In this document: one piece after another, positions 1 through 6,326 of the stretch
How positions within the stretch are numbered: the stretch's first letter is position 1
How the letters are laid out: each line of letters starts with the position of its first letter
Source: CAZQAA01 sp964591255
GTDB taxonomy: Bacteria > Desulfobacterota > DSM-4660 > Desulfatiglandales > Desulfatiglandaceae
NCBI GenBank assembly: GCA_964591255.1
Contig: CAZQAA010000163.1
Location: 1-10,267 of the forward strand
Length of the DNA: 10,267 nucleotides
Direction of reading: 5' to 3'
Notes under the pieces: model-generated
The model's database searches: none
Seen by the model: the letters and a program-made list of their open reading frames with translations, nothing else
Told to the model about the DNA's origin: nothing
Position numbers and translations under genes: made by a program

Positions 1-2
1 TT

Positions 3-95
3 GTTTATCTTTTTCCCTTTGAACCAGCAATATTTTTGATTTGTCCTGTCGCCAAATGGAAGCAATTCTGGATCCAGGCGGATAAAAATCCTTGA
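3..95 (+). other. Possible C-terminal tail of an upstream gene
   Basis: One forward frame is open from the window edge to a TGA at 93-95 and reads about 30 residues, ending ...VAKWKQFWIQADKNP. Its aromatic and basic content is protein-like, but 30 open codons are weak evidence and I recognise no family. If real, the upstream gene ends about 73 bp before the epimerase gene at 169. It could equally be non-coding leader. Confidence 0.2.
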
Positions 96-168
96 CACTG
101 TTTTGGTAACTGTTTACTTCTGTTTGTATTCTGAATTGACAGAAAAGGTGTGAAATGGAGGGAAGATA

Positions 169-1377
169 ATGAGGGTGTTTATCGCCGGTGTAGACGGATA
201 TCTTGGCTGGCCTTTGGCACAATATCTTGCGAGTCGCGGCCATGAAGTCGCAGGCTGTGATCTCTATTTGAGGAGGGACTGGGTGGCTGAGATGGGCTCA
301 CAGTCCGCCACCCCTATACGGAGCATGACAGAGAGACTTCATGCCTTTAGAGAGACTTTTGGAGTAAACCTTAAGTTCATCAGAGGTGATCTCAGGGATT
401 ATAATTTTGTGTGGAATTTTTTTCGTTCATTTACGCCCGAAGCAATTGTCCATTTGGGGGAGATGCCGTCAGCGCCCTATAGCATGATAGACATAAGCCA
501 CTGCATTTTTACCCACATGAATAATTTGACAGGAACCCTCAATATCATTCATGCCATGCGTGACGTATGCCCGGATGCTCATCTGGTCAAGCTGGGGACC
601 ATGGGTGAGTATGGAACACCGGATATTGATATACCCGAAGGTTTTTTTGAGATAGGATTCAGGGGAAGGAGGGATACCCTCCCATTTCCAAGACAGGCCG
701 GAAGCTGGTATCATCAGACCAAGGTGCATGATTCCAATAATATAATGATGGCATGCAGGCTTTGGGGATTGAGATCAACCGATATTATGCAGGGTGTGGT
801 GTATGGCACCCGTATAGATGCTATGGCAGACGATGAAAGACTTCTCACCAGATTTGATTTTGACCAGTGTTTCGGCACGGTGATTAACCGTTTTTGCGCC
901 CAGGCAGTTCTTGGCGAACCCCTTTCTCTGTTCGGCAAGGGACAACAGAAACGCGGTTTTCTCCCCCTGCGGGATTCCATGCAGTGCTTGGGCATTGCCG
1001 TTGAAAATCCCCCGGAAAAAGGAGAATACCGGGTCTTTAACCAATTTGATGAAGTTTATGGTCTAACCGAGTTGGCACACAAGGTTCAAGAGATAGCTGG
1101 AAGGTTTGGTCTGGATGTCGAGGTGAAAAATCTGGAAAACCCCAGGATAGAAAAGGAAGAACACTACTACAATCCGGATCACAAACATCTGCTTGACCTG
1201 GGCTACAGGCCCGCACATGATATGGATGCAGAGCTTGAAATTATGTTCAAAGATCTCATTAAGTATAGGGAACGTATCAAGGCAAGACAATATGCACTTA
1301 TTCCTGATATAAGGTGGGACGGCACCAGGAGAAAGATCGTTTATAAAAACAGATCCGACTATTCTGATCGACAATAG
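169..1377 (+). CDS. sqdB: UDP-sulfoquinovose synthase-like SDR enzyme (SQD1/SqdB/Agl3 type)
   Basis: This is a 402-residue extended SDR (NAD-dependent epimerase/dehydratase fold). The N-terminal NAD-binding glycine motif GVDGYLG is at residues 7-13. Several blocks match what I remember of SQD1/SqdB/Agl3: GEMPSAPYSMID (97-108), KLGTMGEYGTP (141-151), the YxxxK pair Y181/K185 followed by VHDSNNI, QGVVYG (208-213), RVFNQF (288-293) and EEHYYN (330-335). T144, E147, Y181 and K185 occupy the positions of the SQD1 catalytic residues. The family oxidises UDP-glucose with tightly bound NAD+, adds sulfite at C6 of the dehydrated intermediate and yields UDP-sulfoquinovose in the cytosol. Full family length supports an intact gene. 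The start is backed by GGAGG at 157-161, 7 nt upstream. The next gene begins 14 bp after the stop, so co-transcription is likely. No SQDG-lipid transferase is evident nearby, so the product probably feeds a glycan (inference). A related sugar-nucleotide product cannot be excluded. Confidence 0.9.
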   Translation: MRVFIAGVDGYLGWPLAQYLASRGHEVAGCDLYLRRDWVAEMGSQSATPIRSMTERLHAFRETFGVNLKFIRGDLRDYNFVWNFFRSFTPEAIVHLGEMPSAPYSMIDISHCIFTHMNNLTGTLNIIHAMRDVCPDAHLVKLGTMGEYGTPDIDIPEGFFEIGFRGRRDTLPFPRQAGSWYHQTKVHDSNNIMMACRLWGLRSTDIMQGVVYGTRIDAMADDERLLTRFDFDQCFGTVINRFCAQAVLGEPLSLFGKGQQKRGFLPLRDSMQCLGIAVENPPEKGEYRVFNQFDEVYGLTELAHKVQEIAGRFGLDVEVKNLENPRIEKEEHYYNPDHKHLLDLGYRPAHDMDAELEIMFKDLIKYRERIKARQYALIPDIRWDGTRRKIVYKNRSDYSDRQ

Positions 1378-1391
1378 ACAGGACAGGGTGA

Positions 1392-2444
1392 ATGTCTAAT
1401 CTGCGAATCATAGGGATCCTCTTAGGATTATTGGGGGTTTTTTTAAGTCTGAAAATTTTCAGGGGCCCCAGGTGGAACAGGAAAAATTTTGTATTTTCCG
1501 GGTTTATAAGCCTGTTTCTTATTATTGTATGCGTTGATCCTGATACGGTTAATATTGCCAGGAAGATGCTTTCACTTGAAAGATCAGAGTATGGAAGGAT
1601 TATAGCCCTCCTGATAGGTTCAAATATGCTGTTGTGGTTCCTTGTCCTTTATTTTAAGAGCGTTCAGGACAGGCGGGCCTACCAGTTTGACATGCTTGTC
1701 CGAAAACTTGGTGAAGAGCAGGCAACTGCCATAATTGAAGATAATGAATTCAGTGACAGTGAAATTGCGGTGCTGATACCGGCATATAATGAGGCCAGAA
1801 ATCTTGAACTCCTGCTTCCTGAAATTCCGGAGTTGATTGACGGAAAAAGAGTTTCCACATTGGTTGTGGATGACGGGAGCAGTGATGGCACGGCAGGAAC
1901 AGCTTTAAAGGCAGGGGCCTGGGTTGTGGAGAACAGGATCAACAGGGGAGGGGGGGCCGCCCTCAGGCTGGGATATGACATAATTAAAAGGGCAGGTATT
2001 CCCATATGTGTAACAATGGATGGAGACGGTCAACACAGGCCAGAGGATATAACCGCATTGACAAGGCCTATTATTGAGGAAAAATATGACATTGTTATAG
2101 GCTCCCGGGTACTGGGGAGAAGAGAGAAAGATAATCTTTTCAGGATGGCAGGAGTATATTTGTTCAGCGCTATTATAAGCTTTTTGCTGCACACGAAGAT
2201 CACAGACAGTTCCAGTGGGTTCAGGGCGTTCAGGATGGAGGTTATAAATTTGATGACCCTTAGAGAGGATCAATACCATACAAGTGAACTTATTATAGAT
2301 GCTGCAAAAAAAGGGATGAAAATAGGAGAAGCCCCTGTAACAATAGTAAAAAGGAAATTCGGGAAGAGCAAAAAGGGGAAGGACTGGAAATACGGGATTA
2401 ATTTCGCAAAAATTATAATAACTACTTGGTGGAGACAGATTTGA
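1392..2444 (+). CDS. Membrane GT2 (DPM1-like) with N-terminal DUF2304-like domain
   Basis: This 350-residue protein has two parts. Residues 1-110 contain three likely membrane segments (about 4-22, 33-48 and 68-88) followed by a charged stretch ending in FDMLVRKLGEE. This resembles DUF2304, a small membrane protein usually encoded separately next to GT2 genes. Residues 124-350 form a GT2 domain of the dolichol/polyprenyl-phosphate sugar synthase type: VLIPAYNEARNL (127-138), VVDDGSSDGT (158-167), NRGGGAALRLGYD (184-196), the metal-binding TMDGDGQH (208-215), GSR (237-239) and SSSGFRAF (273-280). Known relatives transfer a hexose from a nucleotide sugar to a polyprenyl phosphate at the cytoplasmic face, making a donor for GT-C enzymes. 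GT-C genes lie downstream in this window. No C-terminal membrane segments follow the catalytic domain, so the N-terminal part probably anchors it. ATG 1392 has only a loose SD-like AGGACAGGG just upstream. The sugar transferred is unknown; sulfoquinovose is a speculation from the neighbour. Confidence 0.92.
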   Translation: MSNLRIIGILLGLLGVFLSLKIFRGPRWNRKNFVFSGFISLFLIIVCVDPDTVNIARKMLSLERSEYGRIIALLIGSNMLLWFLVLYFKSVQDRRAYQFDMLVRKLGEEQATAIIEDNEFSDSEIAVLIPAYNEARNLELLLPEIPELIDGKRVSTLVVDDGSSDGTAGTALKAGAWVVENRINRGGGAALRLGYDIIKRAGIPICVTMDGDGQHRPEDITALTRPIIEEKYDIVIGSRVLGRREKDNLFRMAGVYLFSAIISFLLHTKITDSSSGFRAFRMEVINLMTLREDQYHTSELIIDAAKKGMKIGEAPVTIVKRKFGKSKKGKDWKYGINFAKIIITTWWRQI

Positions 2445-2447
2445 TGA

Positions 2448-3635
2448 TCATGCAATCTTTTGATAGAGCTCATAGTAATTATAAGCCATTTGTAATGCGG
2501 AAAATTTTTCATGAGCATATGACAGAGAATTTTGACCAAAAGATTTACGGAGCCTTGCATCTTTTAATCGGCTAATGCAACTGGCAAGCTCATAAATTCC
2601 ACCTGGTGGAATTATGTAACCATTTTTGCCTTCTTTTACTACTTCTCTAGAGCTCGGGTCAGAGACAATTAGGGGCAGACCAGCCGCTGCAGCCTCTAAT
2701 AGGGCACGGGACAATCCCTCTGAATATGAAGGTAGGACAAAGATATCCATTATAACATAATATCGCAGGATGTCTGGTGTGAAACCGAACCATCTAACCC
2801 TTTCATCCATACCCAAGTCATGTGATAGTTTTTTTAAGGGCTTTGTCTTGTTTCCTTTTCCGAAAGATATAAACCAGACATCTTTTTCAAGCATGGCTAA
2901 TGATTTTAATATGATATCTATTCTCTTCCATTTGTTATGTGAACCTACATGTCCCACTAAAACAACATCGTCAGGTATTCCAAGATCCTTTCTTAATATG
3001 GTTCTGAGTTCATGGCGATCATCGATCCATGGATTTGACTCAACGCCATTGTATATCATTGTCATCTTTTCAGGATTAAGGCCTTTTTCTAGCAGACTGC
3101 TCTCTATGGTTTTTGAGTGGGGCACAACAAAGTCAATATTTTTGAGGATGGAGTGCGTTACAAGTGAAAGGATTTTTCCATTGGCTTTTCCATATATCAT
3201 AGGCAACTGGGTTGAGGGGACAGACCTCACCGTCGAAATCACTCTAATATCCTTTGATATCTTTTTTAAAGCAATTCCGATCAAGTCTGGGGTAAAGGTA
3301 GATGTGTGGACAATATCTATCTTGTTTTGTTTTATTATATGTTTTAATCTTGTGAGCAGGTTGTAGGGATTAAGAGTGCTTAATGTTTCTATCTTTATAC
3401 CTATTTTGTTGAAATCATGCCTCAGCGAATCAGGCCTGTCTTTTTTTAGTGAAACAACAAATATGCCGATACCCAATTTGAGCAGATACTTAATCAAAAG
3501 AAGTACACCTATATTAGGGGCATATCGACCCAATCCCGGCATGATATACAGTATATTTATGTGTGACGTGTTATTATCCACTTTGGTAGACCGCTTACAT
3601 ATATTGAAACTCAAACATACTGGAATATAGATCAA
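2448..3635 (-). CDS. GT4 glycosyltransferase (GT-B fold), minus strand
   Basis: This protein of up to 395 residues has a GT-B architecture. The N-terminal Rossmann half starts with INILYIMPGLG (26-36) and includes DIVHTSTF (107-114). The C-terminal glycosyl_transf_1 half includes VGHVGSHNKWKRID (227-240), RWFGF (281-285) and the nucleotide-sugar-binding E-x7-E in SEGLSRALLEA (E306 and E314), then GLPLIVSD. It probably adds one sugar from a nucleotide donor to a lipid-linked glycan in the cytoplasm. Donor and acceptor are unknown. The start is uncertain. The longest frame opens with TTG at 3635 without a clear SD, and a predicted promoter would initiate only a few bases upstream. GTG at 3581 (residue 19 of the long form) retains the first beta strand and is at least as likely. 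ATG 3542 would cut into it. This is the only gene in the window on the minus strand. Its stop lies 3 bp from the stop of the GT2 gene, and its base composition is AT-rich, suggesting insertion or replacement within the plus-strand cluster. Confidence 0.9.
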   Translation of the reverse strand: MIYIPVCLSFNICKRSTKVDNNTSHINILYIMPGLGRYAPNIGVLLLIKYLLKLGIGIFVVSLKKDRPDSLRHDFNKIGIKIETLSTLNPYNLLTRLKHIIKQNKIDIVHTSTFTPDLIGIALKKISKDIRVISTVRSVPSTQLPMIYGKANGKILSLVTHSILKNIDFVVPHSKTIESSLLEKGLNPEKMTMIYNGVESNPWIDDRHELRTILRKDLGIPDDVVLVGHVGSHNKWKRIDIILKSLAMLEKDVWFISFGKGNKTKPLKKLSHDLGMDERVRWFGFTPDILRYYVIMDIFVLPSYSEGLSRALLEAAAAGLPLIVSDPSSREVVKEGKNGYIIPPGGIYELASCISRLKDARLRKSFGQNSLSYAHEKFSALQMAYNYYELYQKIA

Positions 3636-3646
3636 AATTCAAAAAA

Positions 3647-3675
3647 GTTATAGCATAGACCTTGCGTGAAGCCAA
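3647..3675 (-). promoter_or_regulatory. Candidate sigma70 promoter for the minus-strand GT4
   Basis: On the minus strand TTGGCT (3675-3670) is followed after 17 bp by TATAAC (3652-3647), preceded by TG in an extended -10 arrangement (TGCTATAAC). Initiation would fall near 3640. That leaves almost no leader for the TTG start at 3635 but about 60 nt for the GTG at 3581. This is a consensus match by eye only. Confidence 0.35.
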
Positions 3676-3740
3676 TACCAAAAGAAGCCGTTGAACTTGG
3701 TGTGGCTCACAATCCTGTTGAGTATGAAGTGCCTATTTAG
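3654..3740 (+). other. Unexplained protein-like fragment, possible gene remnant
   Basis: Between the divergent GT4 and sulfotransferase genes, a short open frame ends at TAG 3738-3740. Its last 18 residues are EAVELGVAHNPVEYEVPI, which look like real coding sequence. There is no start codon with an SD and no recognisable family. It lies over and just upstream of the predicted minus-strand promoter. It may be the decayed 3' end of a gene lost during rearrangement, or chance. Confidence 0.2.
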
Positions 3741-3784
3741 TGCTATTGGAATTTATTACAGAATTTTATTGAAATGTATACTTT

Positions 3785-3812
3785 TTGACAAGATTGCAAC
3801 AAATTTTATCAA
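3785..3812 (+). promoter_or_regulatory. Candidate sigma70 promoter for the sulfotransferase-like gene
   Basis: A perfect TTGACA (3785-3790) is followed after 16 bp by TATCAA (3807-3812, 4 of 6 match to TATAAT). The leader to ATG 3899 would be about 80 nt. With the minus-strand promoter this makes 3640-3898 a plausible divergent promoter region, consistent with the sulfotransferase gene having its own transcription after an inverted gene. Confidence 0.35.
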
Positions 3813-3898
3813 ACATAGGATGATAGATGAGCAATTTGTGTTCTCTCCGAAAATTCAAGACGTTTTATGGATGGCAACTACTTAAGGTGGTATAGCTA

Positions 3899-4657
3899 AT
3901 GATATATGTTATCTTAGGAATGCATAAATCCGGAACTACATTGGTGGCGCAGATGTTACATAGATCCGGAATAAATATGGGCAGTTTTGATATGCAGTTA
4001 GATTATGATGCGGGGAATCAATATGAAAGACAAGAACCACAAGAGATAAATAAGGAACTTCTAAAATGTGGCGATAAATTCAGTTTGGATGTTTTAACAC
4101 CTATATCGTCCTATAAGTATCACAACTTCAATAAATTAAAGGCCAAGGCTGATAATCTTATCAAAAAAATGAATAAAAAATATAAGGACTGGGGTTTTAA
4201 GGATCCGAGGACATGTTTGACGTATCCATTCTGGAATTTTGTCCTGCCTAAGCATAAACTGATTTTTATATACAGATCTCCAGTCGAGGTATGTGCACAT
4301 TATCAAAAAGGTATACCGGCTATACTTTGGTTTTATAGGGTGAAAATATGGTGGAAGACTCTAACTGCATGGTATGTTTACAACCATGAATGTCTTAAGC
4401 ATTTAAGACTTAATGATGCATGTTTTCTCGCTGTCAACTATAGCGATGTGATGACCTCTGACTCGGCAGTTAAACGGATTGAAGATTTTATAAACATTCC
4501 GTTATCAGAAGACTGCCGAGTCAAGGCATTATACAGGAGCCATATGAATCAAGGTTTAATATTTTCTTCGATTAAGTGGATACAGACGGTGTTTTTTTCA
4601 CGACCTATAGATCAATTGCACAGTAGTTTGAAGGACCTTTCAACTCCTGTCTTATGA
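3899..4657 (+). CDS. Sulfotransferase-family protein (PAPS-dependent type)
   Basis: This is a 252-residue P-loop protein of the bacterial sulfotransferase family. The 5'-phosphosulfate-binding loop GMHKSGTTLVAQML is at residues 7-20, with K10, S11, G12, T13 and T14 as the PAPS phosphate contacts. GFKDPRT (99-105) and LIFIYRSPVEV (121-131), with R126 and S127, correspond to the 3'-phosphate-binding region. Relatives in polysaccharide loci transfer sulfate from PAPS to sugar hydroxyls, and some are nucleotide-independent carbohydrate-binding homologues. No signal peptide is seen, so it should act in the cytosol on a precursor glycan. AAGGTGG (3884-3890) lies 8 nt before ATG 3899 and supports this start. 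The gene is clearly AT-rich: 18 of 60 bases are G or C in both 4021-4080 and 4141-4200, against 33-34 of 60 in lines such as 241-300 and 8821-8880. That suggests separate acquisition. The C-terminus after about residue 220 is poorly conserved-looking, and the acceptor is unknown. Confidence 0.88.
   Translation: MIYVILGMHKSGTTLVAQMLHRSGINMGSFDMQLDYDAGNQYERQEPQEINKELLKCGDKFSLDVLTPISSYKYHNFNKLKAKADNLIKKMNKKYKDWGFKDPRTCLTYPFWNFVLPKHKLIFIYRSPVEVCAHYQKGIPAILWFYRVKIWWKTLTAWYVYNHECLKHLRLNDACFLAVNYSDVMTSDSAVKRIEDFINIPLSEDCRVKALYRSHMNQGLIFSSIKWIQTVFFSRPIDQLHSSLKDLSTPVL
4459..4523. repeat. 12-bp perfect inverted repeat inside the sulfotransferase gene
   Basis: TGACTCGGCAGT (4459-4470) is the exact reverse complement of ACTGCCGAGTCA (4512-4523), with 41 nt between. 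The arms are much GC-richer than the surrounding gene. In RNA this would form a stable stem with a large AT-rich loop. It has no T-run, so it is not a standard terminator. It may be chance or a recombination scar. Confidence 0.5.
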
Positions 4658-4953
4658 GAATGTTATAAGAAATGGCATTAAATTATAATCCCCAGCTTCC
4701 ATTATAATATGAAAAATCAGGAAGGGATATATGGGATACAGGAAATTGCGAGATGCTTTCGGTTTCGCCAATTTGTTATGAAGAAGTCTCTTGAATATAT
4801 TTGCAGTCCGAATTGATATTATTGAAGTGGCTGCTGCATAAAAAGTTTCATGTGTTGCAGGGGCTTGACTGGAGAATCGGAGCAACAATTGTATTTTGTT
4901 TAATAACGCCGCAGTTTTCGACACTATTGTCCTGATATAAAGGAATTATCTTT
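4658..4953. other. AT-rich gap of about 300 bp without a credible gene
   Basis: I see no recognisable gene here. The plus strand has only short frames. One runs from ATG 4709 for 35 codons, and one at 4801-4935 reads 44 residues containing KWLLHKKFHVLQGLDWRIG; neither has a known motif. A minus-strand frame of 90 codons (4652-4924) has low-complexity content and no family signature. There is no clear terminator after the sulfotransferase gene and no good promoter for the following gene, although AAGGA at 4939-4943 is the SD of that gene. It is probably decayed or replaced sequence. Confidence 0.5.
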
Positions 4954-6138
4954 ATGTCTGATATGGAAGATGCCGATAGGGACTCTCCTCGAAAGATTGT
5001 TTTTTTGTTGCCAAGTATGTCCGGTGGTGGGGCAGAGAAGGTGATACTCCACATCTTGAGCTATTTGGATAGAACAAAATTCAATCCCCATCTGCTCCTT
5101 TTTCAAAAAAAGGGTGTTTTCCTTGATCGTGTACCTTCAGATGTCCCAATTCATTCTCTTATGGATCGCAAATCTCCTGTAAATCGATGGCTACTCTGTT
5201 TTTACTACAAGAAATATATATCAAAATCGAATCCGGATGTAGTAGTGAGTTTCATGTGGTATCCAAATATTATTGTTTTATTGCAAAAATATTTTTTTAA
5301 GGGCAGACACAAAGTCATTGTGAGCGAGAGAAACACTACTGCTTTCACGAGTGGAGGGCGATTAAATGGATTGATAAGGAGATGGGGAATACGGTTTTTT
5401 TATCCGAGGGCTGACCTTGTTATTTCATTGACATACCGGATGAGACAGGAACTACTGGAGATGTGCAATATTAAAAGTGGCAGGATAGCAGTAATCAGGA
5501 ATCCTGTAGATATCCAGGCATTGAAAGCAGCTTCAAGGGAACCGATTGATATGGCAGAATTTGATGGTTCGTTACCTGTGGTCCTTGCAATAGGTAGCTT
5601 AACGACTCAAAAAGGGTTTGAATATCTTATTCGTGCCTTTGCCAGGATCATAAAAACAGACCGGGCACGTTTGGTGATTCTTGGAGAGGGGAAAAAGAGA
5701 TGCTTACTTGAAGAATTGATTCATCAATTAGGGATAAAAGAGTATGTACATTTGCCAGGATTTCAAAATAATCCACATAAGTATCTGGTACATTCTACAG
5801 TCTTTGTCCTTTCTTCAATATATGAGGGTCTTCCCAATGCTATGATGGAAGCAATGGCCCTAGGTGTGCCCTGTATTGCAACACGATGTCCAACGGGTCC
5901 GGAAGAAATTATTAATGATGGGATAAACGGTTTACTTGTACCTCCAGCAGACGAAAAGGCCTTAGCAGAGGCAATTACAAGAGTGTTGAGGGATGTGGGT
6001 TTGCAAGAACGATTGTCAGAGGCAGGGAAAAGACGAGTGAAGGATTTTGCCGTTGAAAGGATTGTCAGCCAATATGAAGAGGAGATAATGAACGTGATTG
6101 GTCCTGTTTCTTGCCGTCTTTGTTCCAAAACCATTTAG
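4954..6138 (+). CDS. GT4 glycosyltransferase (GT-B fold)
   Basis: This 394-residue cytoplasmic or peripherally membrane-bound GT-B enzyme begins KIVFLLPSMSGGGAEKV (14-30), the GGGAE acceptor-side loop typical of the family. ADLVIS (153-158) and IRNPVD (181-186) mark the inter-domain region. The C-terminal half has LAIGSLTTQKGFEYLIRAF (211-229), ARLVILGEG (238-246), HLPGF (266-270) and the donor-binding E-x7-E in YEGLPNAMMEAMALG (E291 and E299), then IATRCPTGPEEII. The GALNAc/GalNAc- or hexose-transferring relatives of this type have varied donors, so specificity is not assignable. ATG 4954 is preceded by AAGGA at 4939-4943. The domain ends at about residue 383. The last residues, PVSCRLCSKTI, look foreign to the family and resemble the N-terminal Cys-pair motif of another protein type, which also appears 80 bp downstream. 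This gene brings the sequence back to the composition of the main cluster. Confidence 0.93.
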   Translation: MSDMEDADRDSPRKIVFLLPSMSGGGAEKVILHILSYLDRTKFNPHLLLFQKKGVFLDRVPSDVPIHSLMDRKSPVNRWLLCFYYKKYISKSNPDVVVSFMWYPNIIVLLQKYFFKGRHKVIVSERNTTAFTSGGRLNGLIRRWGIRFFYPRADLVISLTYRMRQELLEMCNIKSGRIAVIRNPVDIQALKAASREPIDMAEFDGSLPVVLAIGSLTTQKGFEYLIRAFARIIKTDRARLVILGEGKKRCLLEELIHQLGIKEYVHLPGFQNNPHKYLVHSTVFVLSSIYEGLPNAMMEAMALGVPCIATRCPTGPEEIINDGINGLLVPPADEKALAEAITRVLRDVGLQERLSEAGKRRVKDFAVERIVSQYEEEIMNVIGPVSCRLCSKTI

Positions 6139-6185
6139 ACATTTGTACACCCAAAGGGAGAAAAGCAGAGGAAGAATAATCATAA

Positions 6186-6326
6186 ATGGAGAGATGTCGA
6201 CTTTGTGGCCAAACCGTAGACTGTTTGTCGATGTATAAAATGGATATACTATTGATGATATTCTTACTCGGGAGAGAAAATAAGCAAAAGAGTATACATG
6301 CAGTCCCATGGAATATAACAAGATAA
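6186..6326 (+). pseudogene. Short frame beginning with a CRLCG Cys-pair motif, possible broken gene start
   Basis: A 46-codon frame from ATG 6186 begins MERCRLCGQTVDC, which looks like the N-terminal zinc-binding Cys pair of certain sugar C-methyltransferases and related proteins of glycan loci. It then continues into unremarkable sequence and stops at TAA 6324-6326, overlapping the next gene's start. The usual domain does not follow, so if the motif is genuine this is a truncated remnant. The same motif (SCRLCSKTI) occurs at the end of the preceding GT4. There is no strong SD. A tiny zinc-binding protein is an unlikely alternative. Confidence 0.3.

Noticed and set aside
92..141. TTGACA at 92-97 and again at 136-141 upstream of the first gene
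   Set aside because: Neither has a reasonable -10 hexamer at 16-18 bp spacing (TACTTC at best), so I do not call a promoter.
2442..2450. TGATCA palindrome between the two convergent stop codons as a terminator
   Set aside because: It is only 6 bp with no extended stem or T-run; it simply reflects the two stops lying close together.
2770..3366. 198-codon plus-strand frame opposite the minus-strand GT4
   Set aside because: The opposite strand carries clear GT4 motifs in order; this is its shadow.
3691..3885. 64-codon plus-strand frame upstream of the sulfotransferase gene
   Set aside because: It has no SD, no family resemblance, and covers a predicted promoter; it is most likely chance in AT-rich DNA.
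4652..4924. 90-codon minus-strand frame in the gap after the sulfotransferase gene
   Set aside because: Its composition is low in complexity, it has no motif, and its 3' end overlaps the sulfotransferase gene's end on the opposite strand.
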